Position numbers and translations under genes: made by a program. Positions 9,220 through 19,404 of a DNA stretch of 64,000 nucleotides are shown one piece after another (within the stretch, counting starts at the first letter, position 1; each line of letters starts with the position of its first letter). The DNA is from Streptomyces sp. SW4 (lineage in GTDB: Bacteria; Actinomycetota; Actinomycetes; Streptomycetales; Streptomycetaceae): positions 62,001 to 126,000 of the forward strand of contig QKWM01000001.1 of assembly GCA_003248315.1 (NCBI GenBank). Reading direction: 5' to 3'. Below the pieces are notes generated by a model. It saw only the letters and a program-made list of their open reading frames with translations. It had not been told where the DNA came from and did no database searches.

Positions 9220-10217
9220 ATGCCCCGCAACTTCACCCTCTTCACCGGCCAGTGGGCGGACCTGCCCCTGGAGGAGGTCTGCCGGCTCGCCCGCGACTTC
9301 GGGTACGACGGCCTGGAACTCGCCTGCTGGGGCGACCACTTCGAGGTCGACAAGGCCCTGGCGGACCCCTCGTACGTCGACTCCCGGCACCAGCTGCTCG
9401 ACAAGTACGGCCTGAAGTGCTGGGCCATCTCCAACCACCTGGTCGGGCAGGCCGTCTGCGACGCCATCATCGACGAGCGCCACCAGGCCATCCTGCCCGC
9501 CCGCATCTGGGGCGACGGCGACGCCGAGGGCGTACGGCAGCGGGCCGCCGCCGAGATCAAGGACACGGCACGGGCCGCCGCCCGGTTCGGCGTCGACACC
9601 GTCATCGGCTTCACCGGCTCCGCCATCTGGCACCTGGTCGCCATGTTCCCGCCCGCCCCGGAGTCGATGATCGAACGCGGCTACGAGGACTTCGCGGAGC
9701 GCTGGAACCCGATCCTGGACGTCTTCGACGCCGAGGGCGTCCGCTTCGCCCACGAGGTCCACCCCAGCGAGATCGCCTACGACTACTGGACCACCCAGCG
9801 GGCGCTGGAGGCCGTCGGCCACCGCCCCGCCTTCGGGCTCAACTTCGACCCGTCCCACTTCGTGTGGCAGGACCTCGACCCGGTCGGCTTCCTGTGGGAC
9901 TTCCGCGACCGCATCTACCACGTCGACTGCAAGGAGGCCCGCAAGCGGCTCGACGGCCGCAACGGACGGCTCGGCTCCCACCTGCCCTGGGGCGACCCGC
10001 GCCGCGGCTGGGACTTCGTCTCCGCCGGCCACGGCGACGTCCCCTGGGAGGACGTCTTCCGCATGCTGCGCTCCATCGACTACCAGGGGCCGGTCTCCGT
10101 GGAGTGGGAGGACGCCGGGATGGACCGGCTCCAGGGCGCCCCGAGGCCCTGGCCCGCCTCAAGGCCTTCGACTTCGAGCCGCCCAGCGCCTCCTTCGACG
10201 CCGCGTTCAACAGCTGA
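9220..10217 (+). CDS. Sugar phosphate isomerase/epimerase (TIM barrel)
   Basis: This xylose-isomerase-like TIM-barrel protein of about 332 residues starts [19 protein letters not shown], as is usual for isomerases paired with Gfo/Idh enzymes. Probable metal ligands lie in [13 protein letters not shown] (Glu, His), [13 protein letters not shown] (Asp, His), YHVDCKEA (His, Asp/Glu) and [13 protein letters not shown] (Glu). One base is missing near 10141, just before the last 25 residues. It sits 15 bases behind the oxidoreductase in the same operon. It probably isomerises or eliminates the keto intermediate, as described for related 3-keto-glycoside pathways. Confidence 0.92.
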
Positions 10218-10231
10218 ACCACGCGCCCGGC

Positions 10232-10284
10232 GGCAGGCCGGGGACGGGGCCGGCGACGCCCGCCGGCCCCCGGTCCGGCCTGCC
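10232..10284. terminator. Compound GC-rich hairpin terminator
   Basis: Nested inverted repeats pair GGCAGGCCGG with CCGGCCTGCC on the outside and GGGGCCGGCG with CGCCGGCCCC inside. There is no U tract, as is common in Streptomyces. It closes the importer/oxidoreductase/isomerase unit. Confidence 0.75.
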
Positions 10285-10340
10285 CGCACCCCGCTTTGTC
10301 CTGCGGCGGGGAGAACTTCCGCCGGCCCTGATCCGAGGGG

Positions 10341-10385
10341 TGTCGAGCCAGGACGAAAGCGGTTACCGTCCCTGAAGTGTTCAGG
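10341..10385 (+). promoter_or_regulatory. Candidate promoter and operator of the secreted sugar dehydrogenase
   Basis: A TGTCGA box at 10341 and a TACCGT box at 10364 are separated by 17 bases, acceptable for a sigma-70-type promoter. Just after them, at 10371-10385, lies a perfect dyad (CCTGAA, GTG, TTCAGG) covering the expected transcription start, a typical operator position. About 50 bp upstream (10294-10317) is a sequence resembling the ROK operator at 2549. Assignments are by eye. Confidence 0.35.
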
Positions 10386-10479
10386 ACACCCACGCCTCCG
10401 GGTGACGGCGCACCCCGGCGCCCGCCATGCACGTCCACGCACCATCCCGTACGGCCCATTCCGTTCCCGGAGGGACTTC

Positions 10480-13400
10480 GTGCACGAAAGCAGAGACAGA
10501 GGCAGAGACAGAGGCACCACGAGGCGTCCCAGACTCCGCACCACCCTCGCCCTGCTCACCGGCCTGATGCTGGCCGTGGGCGCCCCGCGACCCTCGCCGG
10601 TGCCCGGCCGGGCCAGGCCGCGGGCGACGAACCGGCCGCCGCCGAGGAGCGGTTCCAGCAGGTGCCGCTCGCCAAGGGCGAGCCGGAGACGGGCGAGCCG
10701 ATGTCGCTCGCCGTGCTCCCGGACCGCAGCGTCCTGCACACCTCGCGCGACGGCACCCTGCGTCTGACCGACCAGGGCGGCGTCACCAGGATCGCCGGCA
10801 GGCTCGACGTGTACAGCCACGACGAGGAGGGCCTGCAGGGCGTCGGCGTCGACCCGGACTTCGCGAACAACCGCGCCATCTACCTCTACTACGCCCCGCC
10901 GCTCGACACCCCCGAGGGCGACGCCCCGGAGACCGGCACCGCCGAGGACTTCGCGAAGTTCGACGGCGTCAACCGCCTCTCCCGCTTCGTCCTCAACCGC
11001 AACGGCACGCTGGACCTGGCCAGCGAGAAGAAGATCCTGGACGTCGCGGCCTCCCGCGGCACCTGCTGCCACGTCGGCGGCGACATCGACTTCGACGCCG
11101 AGGGCAACCTCTACCTGTCCACCGGCGACGACACCAATCCCTTCGCCTCCGACGGCTACACGCCGATCGACGACCGCGAGGGCCGCAACCCCGCCTTCGA
11201 CGCCCGCCGCAGCTCCGCCAACACCAACGACCTGCGCGGCAAGATCCTGCGCATCAAGGTCGCCGAGGACGGCTCCTACACGATCCCGAGGGCAACCTCT
11301 TCCCGCCCGGCACCGAGAAGACCCGCCCCGAGATCTACGCGATGGGCTTCCGCAACCCCTTCCGGATGAGCGTCGACGACAAGACCGGCACCGTCTACGT
11401 CGGTGACTACGGACCCGACGCCGGCACCGCCGACCCGAAGCGGGGACCGGCCGGACAGGTAGAGTTCGCCAAGGTCACGAAGGCCGCCAACTTCGGCTGG
11501 CCCTTCTGCACCGGCGACAACGACGCCTACGTCGACTACGACTTCGCCACCAAGACCTCCGGCGAGACCTTCGACTGCGACGCCCCGAAGAACACCTCGC
11601 CGCACAACACGGGCCTGGTCGACCTGCCGCCCGCCCAGCCGGCCTGGATCCCGTACGACGACGGCAGCGTGCCCGAGTTCGGCACCGGCTCGGAGTCCCC
11701 GATGGCCGGCCCGGTCTACCGCTACGACCCCGACCTCGACTCCTCGGTGAAGTTCCCCGAGGCGTACGACGGCGACTTCTTCGCCGGCGAGTTCGGCCGC
11801 CGCTGGATCAAGCGGATCGAGCAGAACCCGGACGGCACCGTCGCGAAGATCAACGGCTTCCCGTGGACCGGCACCCAGATCATGGACATGGAGTTCGGCC
11901 CCGACGGCGCGCTCTACGTCCTCGACTACGGCGTCTCCTGGTTCCAGGGCGACGAGAACTCCGCCCTGTACCGCATCGAGAACGCCGAGGACGGCTTCTC
12001 CCCGATCGCCGAGGTCAGCGCGGACAGGACGTCCGGCGCGGCCGGCCTGAAGGTCGCCTTCACCGCCTCCGTCAAGGACGCCGACTCGCCCGACCTCACC
12101 TACAGCTGGGACTTCGGCGACGGCACCCGGGCGAGGGCCTCGCCCCCACCCACCAGTACAAGAAGACCGGCACCTACACGGCGACCTTCACCGCGAGGGA
12201 CCCCGAGGGCAACACCGGCAACGCCAGCGTCCGCATCGTCGTCGGCAACACCGAACCCAAGGTGAGGATCGACGTCCCGGGCAACGGCAGCCTCGCCCCC
12301 TTCGGCGAGCCCGTCCCGTTCAAGGTGACCGTCACCGACCCCGAGGAGACCGTCGACTGCTCGAAGGTCAAGGTCGTCTACAGCCTCGGCCACGACTCCC
12401 ACGCCCACGAGCTGACCAGCGAGCAGGGCTGCGAGGGCACCCTGAAGCCGCCGCCGGGCGACGGCGGCCACGACCCCAACGCCGACATCTACGGCGTGAT
12501 CGGCGCGAGCTACACCGACGGCGGGGCGAACGGCCAGGAGGCCCTGACCGGCACCGCCCGCACCGTGCTCCAGCCCCCGCACCGCCAGGCCGAGCACTTC
12601 ACCACCCAGTCGGGCGTGCGGACGTACGACAAGAGCAGCGCCAACGGCGGCAAGACCGTCGGCGACGTCCACGACGGCGACTGGATCTCCTTCAGCCCCT
12701 ACCGGTTCGACGGCCAGAAGAAGCTGACCGTACGGGCCTCCTCCGGCGGCGCCGGCGGCTACGTCGAGCTGCGCACCGGCTCGCCCACCGGCCCGCTGCA
12801 CGGCTCGGCGTACATCCCGCCGACCGGCGGCTGGGACCGGTTCCAGAACGTCGACCTGCCGCTGCGGGGCCTGCCCGGCCGCACCACGGAGATCTACCTG
12901 GTCTTCAAGGGCGGCGCCGGCGCGCTGTTCGACGTGGACGACTTCGAGTTCTCCAAGGATCCGTTCAAGAGCGGCAAGAGACTCCTGGTCTTCTCCAGGA
13001 CCGCAGGCTTCCGGCACGACTCCATCCCGGCCGGCATCGCCGCGCTGAAGGAGCTGGGCGCCCCGGCCGGCATCACGGTCGACGCGACCGAGGAGGCCAG
13101 GCAGTTCACCACCGCCAACCTCGCCAAGTACGACGCGGTCGCCTTCCTGTCCACCACCGGTGACGTGCTCGACACCGAGCAGCAGAAGGCCTTCGAGAAC
13201 TACGTCGCCGGCGGCGGCGGCTACCTCGGCATCCACGCCGCCGCCGACACCGAGTACGACTGGGAGTTCTACGGCGGCCTCGTCGGCGCCTACTTCCACT
13301 CGCACCCGGCCGTCCAGAAGGCCACCGTCCGCGTCGAGGACCACGACCACCCGTCCACCGCGCACCTCGGCGACACCTGGGAGCGCACCGACGAGTGGTA

Positions 13401-14196
13401 CAACTACCGCACCAACCCGCGCGAGCAGGCCAAGGTCCTCGCCACCCTGGACGAGACCACCTACCAGGGCGGGAACATGAAGGGCGACCACCCGATCGCC
13501 TGGTGCCAGAGCTACGGCGGCGGGCGCGCCTTCTACACCGGCGGCGGCCACACCAAGGAGTCCTACGCCGAGACGGCCTTCCGCGCCCACCTGCTCGGCG
13601 GCATGCAGTACGCCACCGGCCAGGTCAAGGCCGACTGCCGGCCGGACAAGGGCTACCGGCAGATCTTCAACGGCCAGACCCTCGACGGCTGGAAGCAGGC
13701 CGGCCCCGGCAGGTTCGTCGTCGAGGACGGCGTGATGCGCTCCGAGGGCGGCATGGGCCTGCTGTGGTACCAGGCCAAGGAGCTGAAGTCGTACTCCCTC
13801 AAGCTCGACTGGAAGATGCAGGGCGACGACAACTCCGGAGTCTTCGTGGGCTTCCCGGCCTCCGACGACCCCTGGTCCGCGGTGAACAAGGGCTACGAGA
13901 TCCAGATCGACGCGACGGACGCACCCGACCGGACGACGGGCGCGGTCTACTCCTTCCAGTCGGCGGACATCAAGGCCCGTGACCAGGTCCTGCGCCCGCC
14001 CGGCCAGTGGAACTCCTACGAGATCAGGGTCCGCGGCGAACGCCTCCAGGTGTTCCTCAACGGAGTCAAGATCAACGACTTCACCAACAAGGACCCCGAG
14101 CGGAGCCTGACCGACGGCTACATCGGCCTGCAGAACCACGGCGCCGAGGACCAGGTCTCCTTCCGCGACATCCAGCTGAAGGAACTGCCCTCCTAG
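10480..14196 (+). CDS. Secreted multidomain PQQ-type sugar dehydrogenase/PKD/ThuA/3-keto-disaccharide hydrolase
   Basis: This is the largest gene here, about 1,240 codons. A basic start and hydrophobic core form a signal peptide. Then come a sorbosone/glucose-dehydrogenase-type beta-propeller (about residues 60-505; [32 protein letters not shown]), a PKD domain (about 507-592; [12 protein letters not shown]), a linker, and a sugar-binding-like beta-sandwich (about 705-825; [18 protein letters not shown]). It ends with a ThuA/glutamine-amidotransferase-like domain (about 831-1050; [19 protein letters not shown]) and a C-terminal DUF1080/3-keto-disaccharide hydrolase domain (about 1058-1239; [13 protein letters not shown]). 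Breaks near 10586, 11286 and 12128 each need one base. The GTG start follows GGAGGGAC. The domains suggest extracellular oxidation of a glycoside and cleavage of the 3-keto product, feeding the importer upstream; this is inference. Confidence 0.9.
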
Positions 14197-14202
14197 GGCG
14201 AC

Positions 14203-14263
14203 CCGCCCCCTCGGGGGCGGCCGAGAACGGCGGCGGGCGGAGGACGCCGGACCTCCGCCCGCC
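14203..14263. terminator. Two tandem hairpin terminators
   Basis: A perfect 8-bp stem with a 2-base loop (CCGCCCCC/GGGGGCGG) is followed by a perfect 12-bp stem (GGCGGGCGGAGG/CCTCCGCCCGCC, 8-base loop). Both lie immediately after the stop of the large secreted protein. Confidence 0.85.
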
Positions 14264-14338
14264 GTCTCCCCGGGCCCCGCGCCCGGAACCCCGCGTCCGG
14301 CGCTCGCACCGGGTTCGCGTACGACAAGGAGGCTGCCC

Positions 14339-15513
14339 ATGTCCGCCGAACCGTCCCCCGCCACCACCCCCTCGGCCCCCCGCTACGGCGTCTGGCTCAT
14401 CGGGGCACGCGGATCCGTCGCCACGACCGCGATCGCGGGCTGCGCCGCCGTCGCCGGCGGCCTCCATCCGCCGGCCGGCATGGTCACCGAGACCCCCGAC
14501 TTCGCCGCGTGCGGCCTGCCATCGTTGTCGTCCCTCGTCTTCGGCGGCCACGACACCGTCGACTGCCCGCTGCCCAAACGCGCCGAGCACCTCGCCGCCG
14601 GCGGCGTCCTGCCGCACGGCCTGCCGTCCGCCGTGCACGCCGAACTCGCCGCCGCCGACCGGGAGATCCGGCCCGGCGGCCCGCTGCCCGCCGACACGGA
14701 CGGCGGCGCCGGCCGCACCCAGGACGAGTGGATCGAGGCGTTCGCCGCCGACATCCGCGACTTCGTCCACCGCCAGGGCCTCGCGGGCGCCGTCGTGGTC
14801 AACGTCGCCTCCACCGAGCCCGCGCCCGCCGACGGGCGCTGCCGCCCAGCTCCCTCTACGCGGCGGCCGCCCTGCGCGCCGGGTGCCCCTACGTCAACTT
14901 CACCCCGTCCACGGGACTGCACCACCCGGAGCTGGCCGCGCTCGCCGAGGCCGGCGGTCTGCCCCACGCCGGCCGTGACGGCAAGACCGGGCAGACCCTG
15001 CTGCGGTCCGTGCTCGGCCCGATGTTCGCCCAGCGGGCCCTCACCGTGCGCGCCTGGTCCGGCACCAACCTGCTCGGCGGCGGGGACGGGGCGGCGCTGG
15101 CCGACCCGGCGGCCGCCGCCGCGAAGAACGCCGGCAAGGAACGCGTCCTCGCCGACACCCTCGGCGCCGCGCCCGAGGGCGAGGTCCACATCGACGACGT
15201 GCCCGCGCTCGGGGACTGGAAGACGGCCTGGGACCACATCGCCTTCGACGGCTTCCTCGGCTCCCGCATGATCCTGCAGACCATCTGGCAGGGCTGCGAC
15301 TCGGCGCTCGCCGCGCCGCTCGTCCTCGACCTGGCCCGGCTGGTCCTCCGCGCCCGCGAACGGGGCCTGTCCGGCCCGCTGCGCGAGCTGGGCTTCTACT
15401 TCAAGGACCCGGTGGGCGACGGCCCGTCGGCCCTGGCCGAGCAGTACACGGAGCTGAAACGGTTCGCCGAGCGGCTGCGGGCCGACGCCGACGGCCGGGG
15501 GGTCCGGCGATGA
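14339..15513 (+). CDS. myo-Inositol-1-phosphate synthase-like cyclase of an ebo-type operon
   Basis: This NAD-dependent enzyme of about 391 residues is in the inositol-3-phosphate synthase family, which turns glucose-6-phosphate into a cyclitol phosphate. The Rossmann start is YGVWLIGARGSVATTAIAG. Later segments are VVNVASTEP, GCPYVNFTPSTGLHH, DGKTGQTLLRSVLGPMF and RAWSGTNLLGGGDG, which carry the conserved substrate and nicotinamide-site lysines and asparagines. The ATG has a perfect AAGGAGG at 6-base spacing. One base is missing near 14836. It overlaps the UbiA gene by ATGA and heads an eight-gene operon. In other ebo clusters this position belongs to a different sugar-phosphate cyclase (EboD), so the product is probably a cyclitol phosphate made by another route. 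Confidence 0.88.
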
Positions 15514-16906
15514 CCCGCCCCGACCCCCTGGCCAGGGCACGGACCGCCGACGTCGACGCGGACGGCGCGGGTTTCTCGGTGGGCGGTGCGGGTTCCTCGC
15601 CGGGTGGTGCGAACGGTGCCGGTTCCTCGCCGGGTGGTGCGAACGGTGCCGGTTCCTCGCCGGGTGGTGCGAACGGTGCCGGCTCCTCGTCGGGCGGTGC
15701 GAACGGTGCCGGTTCCTCGCCGGGCGACGTGGCTTCGGTGGCGGGCGCCGGCGGCGAGGCTTCGGTGGCGGGCGCCGGTGGTGCGGCGTCGGCCGGCGCG
15801 GCTGGTGGCGTGGCGTCGGCCGGGGCCGCCGGCGGCGCGGTGGCCGGCGATGCGGCTTCGGCCGGGGCGCCGAGGGTTCGGGCGCCGGCGGTGGGACCGC
15901 CGGTGCGGGGGCCGCTGCGCCGGCGCCCGGCGGTGCCGTGGCCGGGGTGCCGTGCTCGCGCTCCGGGCGGGCGCAGGCCTGGGCCGAACTGCTGCGGCTG
16001 CCCGCGCTGTTCACCGTGCCCGGTGACGCCCTGGCCGGTGCGGCGGCGGCCGGCGGGCGCCCCGGTCCCCGTACGCTGCTCGCCATCGGCTCCTCCCTGT
16101 GCCTGTACCAGGCCGGCATGGCCCTCAACGACTGGGCCGACCGTGCCGAGGACGCCGTCGAACGCCCGCACCGCCCCTCCCCTCCGGCCGTGTCCGGCCC
16201 GCCGCCGCCCTGGCCGCGGCCTGCGGACTCACCGGCGCCGGACTCGCCCTGGCCGCCGGCGCGGGACGGCCCGCCCTCGCGGTGGCCGCGCCGCTGGCGG
16301 CGACCGTCTGGGCGTACGACCTCGCCCTGAAGCACACACCCGCCGGACCCGCGGCCATGGCCGCCGCCCGCGGCCTCGACCTGCTGCTCGGGGCCGCGGC
16401 CGGCAACGGCGGCCCCGCGCCGCGCTGCCCTCCGCCGCGCTGCTCGGCACCCACACCCTCGCGGTCACGACCGTCTCCCGCCGCGAGACCACGGGCGGCA
16501 GCGCCCTGGCCCCGCTCGCCGCCCTCGCGACCACGGGCGTACTGGCCCGGCTGGTCACCCGGCGAGCCACCCGACTCCCGGCAGGCCGGCGGGCAGCAGC
16601 CGCCCCCGGCCTGCCGGGCTCCACCCCGGGCGCCCGCACCCACCCGGTCGCCGGCGCCCTCACCACGGCCCTCGCCACCGCCTACGCCGCCACGGCCGCC
16701 CGCCCCTACGTCCACGCCGCCCTCAACCCGTCACCCCCGCTCACCCAGCGCGCCGTCGGCGGCGGCATCCGCGCCACGATCCCCTCCAGGCCGCCCTCGC
16801 CGCCCGCTCCGGCGCCCCCGTCACGTCCCTGCTCGTCGCGGCGCTCGCCCCGGCCGGCCGGCGCTTCGCCCGCCGGGCGGGCATGAGGAAGGTGAGCATC
16901 ACATGA
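15510..16906 (+). CDS. eboC: UbiA-family prenyltransferase (EboC/SCO6752 type) with a low-complexity N-terminal extension
   Basis: This integral membrane prenyltransferase attaches an isoprenoid chain to a small acceptor at the inner membrane. The first aspartate-rich motif is MALNDWADRAEDAVERPHRP; the second region reads YDLALKHTPAGPAAMAAARG. Several hydrophobic helices follow, and the tail ends VTSLLVAALAPAGRRFARR. The first 130-150 residues are Gly/Ala/Ser repeats encoded by a 30-bp tandem array, unusual for the family; the true start may be internal, but no better start was found. Four bases are missing (near 15872, 16178, 16423, 16792). It is coupled by ATGA overlaps to the cyclase before and the TIM-barrel gene after. 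Confidence 0.85.
15591..15725. repeat. 30-bp coding tandem repeat
   Basis: Three identical 30-bp units, one near-identical unit and a partial unit encode repeats of GSSPGGANGA in the UbiA N-terminal extension. Because the unit is a multiple of three, copy-number change would alter length without breaking the frame. Confidence 0.9.
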
Positions 16907-17882
16907 CCACCGCCCCGGAACACCGCCCGCACACCGCGGGGAGCAGCGGGCCACGGACACCCCGCCCACCTCCCTCCGCTTCGGGTACGGCACCAACGGC
17001 CTCGCCGACCTCCGCCTCGACGACGCCCTCGCACTCCTCGCCGACCTCGGCTACGACGGCGTCGGACTGACCCTCGACCACATGCACCTCGACCCGCTCG
17101 CCCCCGGCCTGGCCGCCCGCACCCGCCACGTCGCGCACCGGCTGGCCGCCCTCGGCCTGGGCGTCACCGTGGAGACCGGCGCCCGCTACGTGCTCGACCC
17201 GCGCCGCAAGCACGGCCCCTCCCTCCTCGACCCCGACCCCGCCGACCGGGCCCGCCGCACCGACCTGCTGCTGCGGGCCGTCGGGGTCGCCGCCGACCTC
17301 GGCGCCCACGCCGTCCACTGCTTCAGCGGCGTCACCCCGCCCGGCACGGACGCGGACACCGCCTGGAAGCGCCTGGCCGAGACCCTCGCCCCGGTCGTGG
17401 ACGCCGCCGGCGACGCCGGCGTGCCCCTCGCCGTGGAACCCGAGCCGGGTCACCTCCTGTCCACCCTCGACGACTTCCACCGGCTGCGCCGCGCCCTCGG
17501 CGACCCGGAGGCGCTCGGCCTGACCCTCGACATCGGCCACTGCCAGTGCCTGGAACCCCTGCCGCCCGCCGACTGCGTACGCGCCGCCGGCCCCTGGCTG
17601 CGGCACGTCCAGATCGAGGACATGCGCCGCGGCGTCCACGAACACCTCCCCTTCGGCGACGGCGAGATCGATTTCCCGCCCGTGCTCGCCGCCCTCGCCG
17701 CCACCGGCTACCGGGGACTGACCGTCGTCGAACTGCCCCGCCACTCCCACGCCGGCCCCCACTTCGCCGCGTGCTCCCTGCCGTTCCTCCGCGACGCCGC
17801 CGCGGCGGCCGTCCGCACCACCCCCGCAGCCGGCCCGCACCCCGGCGAGCCCTCCGCCACCGCAGAAGGGAGCACCGCATGA
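16903..17882 (+). CDS. Sugar phosphate isomerase/epimerase (TIM barrel) of the ebo-type operon
   Basis: This TIM-barrel protein has about 326 residues. After a short leader the barrel begins FGYGTNGLADLRLDDALALL and continues GYDGVGLTLDHMHLDPL. Metal-site candidates are LAVEPEPGHLLS (Glu), GLTLDIGHCQCLEP (Asp, His), HVQIEDMRRGVHEHLPFGDG (Glu, His) and VVELPRHSH (Glu). One base is missing near 16948. It is coupled to its neighbours by 4-base overlaps. A second barrel of related fold (EboE type) lies three genes further, so two isomerase-like steps may serve the same cyclitol or sugar intermediate. Confidence 0.88.
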
Positions 17883-18554
17883 GCCACCACACCGCCGAGG
17901 GCGCCACCGCCGCCCGCAGAACCCCGCCGAGCTGCACGCCGAACTCGCCGGGCACCTCGACGGAGCCGCCCGCGCCTGGCTGGACCAGGCACTGGAGGAG
18001 GCCGCCGCCCACCCCGGCGGACACGGCCCCATCTCCGTGTGGGAACTGCGCCTCGCCGAGGCCGGCCGCCGCTGCGGCCCCGACCACGCCGACGCCGCCC
18101 GCGTCCTCATCCTGCACGCGGCCGGCGCCGACACCGACGCCCTGACCCGTGTCTACCGGCAGGGCACCGCCGACGAGCGCCGCGCCGTCCTGCACGCCCT
18201 GCCCCACCTGGTGCCCGGCCCCGACGCCCTCCCGCTCGTCGAGGACGCCCTGCGCACCAACGACACCCGCCTGGTGGCCGCCGCCCTCGGGCCGTACGGC
18301 GCGACCCACCTCGACGACCACCAGTGGCGGCACGCGGTGCTGAAGTGCCTGTTCACCGGCGTCCCCGTCGACCAGGTGGCGGACCTGGAACGGCGCGCCC
18401 GCGCGGACGCCGAACTGGCCCGCATGCTCACCGACTACGCCGCCGAACGCACCGCCGCGGACCGTCCCGTCCCCGAGGACCTGCACCGCGTGCTGGCCCT
18501 GACCGGGACCGGGACGCCGACGAGCCCGGCCGCCCCCACGGCAAGGAGTCCTGA
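17879..18554 (+). CDS. eboA: EboA domain protein
   Basis: This mostly helical protein of about 225 residues matches the EboA family in its start (TPAELHAELAGHLDGAARAW), middle (TRVYRQGTADERRAVLHALP) and the conserved block DDHQWRHAVLKCLFTGVPVD. EboA has no known catalytic role. In cyanobacteria and Pseudomonas the gene belongs to a cluster required for making or exporting secreted metabolites. Bases are missing near 17925 and 18512; after the second repair the stop overlaps the hydrolase start as TGATG. Identification rests on these segments plus its flanking TatD and UbiA genes. Confidence 0.85.
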
Positions 18555-19401
18555 TGCGCATCTTCGACCCCCACATCCACATGACCTCCCGCACCACCGA
18601 CGACTACGAGGCCATGCACGCCGCAGGCGTCCGCGCCGTGGTGGAACCCTCCTTCTGGCTCGGCCAGCCCCGCACCTCCGCCGCCTCCTTCCGGGACTAC
18701 TTCGACTCCCTGCTCGGCTGGAGCCGTTCCGCGCCGCGCAGTACGGCATCGCCCACCACTGCACGATCGCCCTCAACCCCAAGGAGGCCAACGACCCCCG
18801 CTGCGCCGCCGTCCTCGACGAACTGCCGCGCTACCTCGTCAAGGACCGCGTCGTCGCCGTCGGCGAGATCGGCTACGACTCCATGACCCCCGCCGAGGAC
18901 AGCGCGCTCGCCGCCCAGCTCCAGCTCGCCGCCGACCACGGCCTGCCGGCCCTGGTGCACACCCCGCACCGCGACAAGCTGGCCGGACTGCGCCGCACCC
19001 TGGACGTGGTCCGCGAGTCCGCGCTGCCCACCGAGCGCGTCCTGGTCGACCACCTCAACGAGACCACCGTCAAGGAGGCCAAGGACAGCGGCGCCTGGCT
19101 CGGCTTCTCCGTCTACCCGGACACCAAGATGGACGAGAAGCGGATGGTCGCCATCCTGCGCGAGTACGGACCGGACCGCGTCCTGGTCAACTCCGCCGCC
19201 GACTGGGGCAGGAGCGACCCCCTCAAGACCCGCAGGGTCGGCGACCTGATGCTCGCCGAGGGCTTCACCGAGGACGACGTGGACCGGGTGCTGTGGCGCA
19301 ACCCCGTCGCCTTCTACGGCCTCAGCGGACGGCTCGCCCTGGACGTCGCCCCGCCCGACCCGACGCACGAGGGCAACTCCATCCTGCGCGGCGGGGAGTG
19401 A
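18554..19401 (+). CDS. eboB: TatD-like metal-dependent hydrolase (EboB type)
   Basis: This amidohydrolase-superfamily protein of about 282 residues starts RIFDPHIHMTSRTTDDYEAM, with the HxH metal motif right at the N-terminus. Further ligands are in VVAVGEIGYDSMT (Glu), GLPALVHTPHRDK (His), ERVLVDHLNE (His) and VLVNSAADWGRSDPL (Asp). TatD proteins are usually DNases or phosphoesterases; the EboB substrate is unknown. One base is missing near 18722. It lies between eboA and the EboE-type gene with almost no spacing. Confidence 0.88.
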
Positions 19402-19404
19402 GCG

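Noticed and set aside
7816..10032. Long antisense open frame (738 codons) and many similar antisense or alternative-frame ORFs
   Set aside because: At this GC content shadow frames of real genes stay open for long distances; the translation has no family features, while the opposite strand encodes clear oxidoreductase and isomerase proteins.
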